A DNA stretch of 5,973 nucleotides from CAKUFA01 sp963656345 (GTDB lineage Bacteria; Bacillota; Clostridia; Christensenellales; Aristaeellaceae): contig CAVKHY010000121.1 of assembly GCA_963656345.1 (NCBI GenBank), positions 1 to 5,973 of the forward strand. Reading direction: 5' to 3'. The translations under genes were made by a program, and so were the position numbers. The notes beneath the pieces are model-generated. The model did not search any database. It was not told the DNA's origin and saw nothing but the letters and a program-made list of their open reading frames with translations. Shown here piece by piece: positions 5,537-5,973 of the stretch (position 1 is its first letter; every line of letters starts with the position of its first letter).

Positions 5537-5973
5537 ATGGTCAAGGAACAGGTGACAAGCACGGCCGAAGAAAAGCCTATGATGTTCTCTCGTGCAGAGA
5601 TGAAGCAATTATTGATTCCGCTGTTGTTAGAGCAGGCGCTGACCGTGATGATCGGCATGATGGATACCATCATGGTGGCTGGCTGCGGCGAGGCAGCCGT
5701 TTCCGGCGTGTCGCTGGTGGATACTATTAACCTGCTGCTGAGCAACGTATTTGCTGCATTGGCCACAGGCGGCGCCGTGGTTGCATCACAATACTTAGGA
5801 AAGAAAGACCCAGAGGAAGCAGGCCGCTCGGCGAAAATGCTTTTCTACGTGATTCTCATTGCCAGTACGTCGATCATGACGCTTTGCCTGATTTTCCGAG
5901 TCTCCATGCTGGATGCCATTTATGGCACCATTGAAGCAGACGTCATGGAGAGTGCCAGAACCTATCTGTTCTG
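5537..5973 (+). CDS. MATE family efflux transporter, N-terminal 145 residues (3' end beyond window)
   Basis: An integral membrane antiporter of the multidrug and toxic compound extrusion family, which uses a Na+ or H+ gradient to export cationic drugs, dyes or metabolites. The visible 145 residues (about one third of a typical 450-residue protein) begin with a cytosolic stretch of about 22 residues. The family's first helix follows (LLIPLLLEQALTVMIGMMDT, 25-44), then GEAAVSGVSLVDTIN and a second helix with ATGGAVVASQYLGKKD (76-91), and a third helix at about 100-120. This wording is typical of Firmicute MATE proteins. The ATG at 5537 follows AAGGAG (5521-5526) by 10 nt; no stop interrupts the frame to the right edge. 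It is divergent from the DUF512 operon. Substrate cannot be predicted. Confidence 0.93.
   Translation, partial: MVKEQVTSTAEEKPMMFSRAEMKQLLIPLLLEQALTVMIGMMDTIMVAGCGEAAVSGVSLVDTINLLLSNVFAALATGGAVVASQYLGKKDPEEAGRSAKMLFYVILIASTSIMTLCLIFRVSMLDAIYGTIEADVMESARTYLF

Overview
The window looks like the chromosome of a low-to-moderate-GC Firmicute, most likely a gut-type member of Clostridia. The reasons are a DUF512 radical-SAM protein next to der and plsY, a layout typical of Clostridia; strong AGGAGG-type ribosome binding sites; a TTG start codon; and an IS30-type transposon relic. The species cannot be named from this sequence alone.

Layout, left to right. (1) Positions 1-540 hold the 5' part of an AT-rich minus-strand gene that runs off the left edge. 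It encodes a protein I do not recognise, and its codon use (many ATA, TTA, AGA) differs from the rest of the window. (2) Positions about 602-969 are a relic of an IS30-family insertion sequence. Only the last ~56 codons of the transposase remain, but imperfect inverted repeats survive at both ends. The element is therefore an internally deleted, non-autonomous (MITE-like) derivative of about 370 bp, with a long hairpin between the transposase stop and one end. (3) Positions 978-1991 encode a D-isomer-specific 2-hydroxyacid dehydrogenase on the minus strand, separated from the genes upstream of it by an intrinsic terminator. (4) Positions 2065-5324 are a tight minus-strand operon, transcribed in the order DUF512/PDZ radical-SAM protein, der (ribosome-assembly GTPase), plsY (glycerol-3-phosphate acyltransferase). 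The genes overlap by 1 nt or lie 3 nt apart, a good sigma-A-type promoter stands upstream, and a hairpin terminator follows plsY. (5) Positions 5325-5536 are a divergent intergenic region carrying that promoter and an opposing plus-strand promoter with a perfect dyad over its -10 region. (6) From 5537 a MATE-family multidrug/cation antiporter gene starts on the plus strand and runs off the right edge.

The central operon is housekeeping: ribosome maturation (Der), the first step of membrane phospholipid synthesis (PlsY), and a conserved iron-sulfur enzyme of unknown reaction. The left ~1 kb is accessory DNA with a mobile relic and an orphan gene. I see no convincing new multi-gene system. The points most worth a second look are the two-ended IS30 miniature element, the unrecognised AT-rich gene beside it, and the operator-like palindrome in front of the MATE gene.
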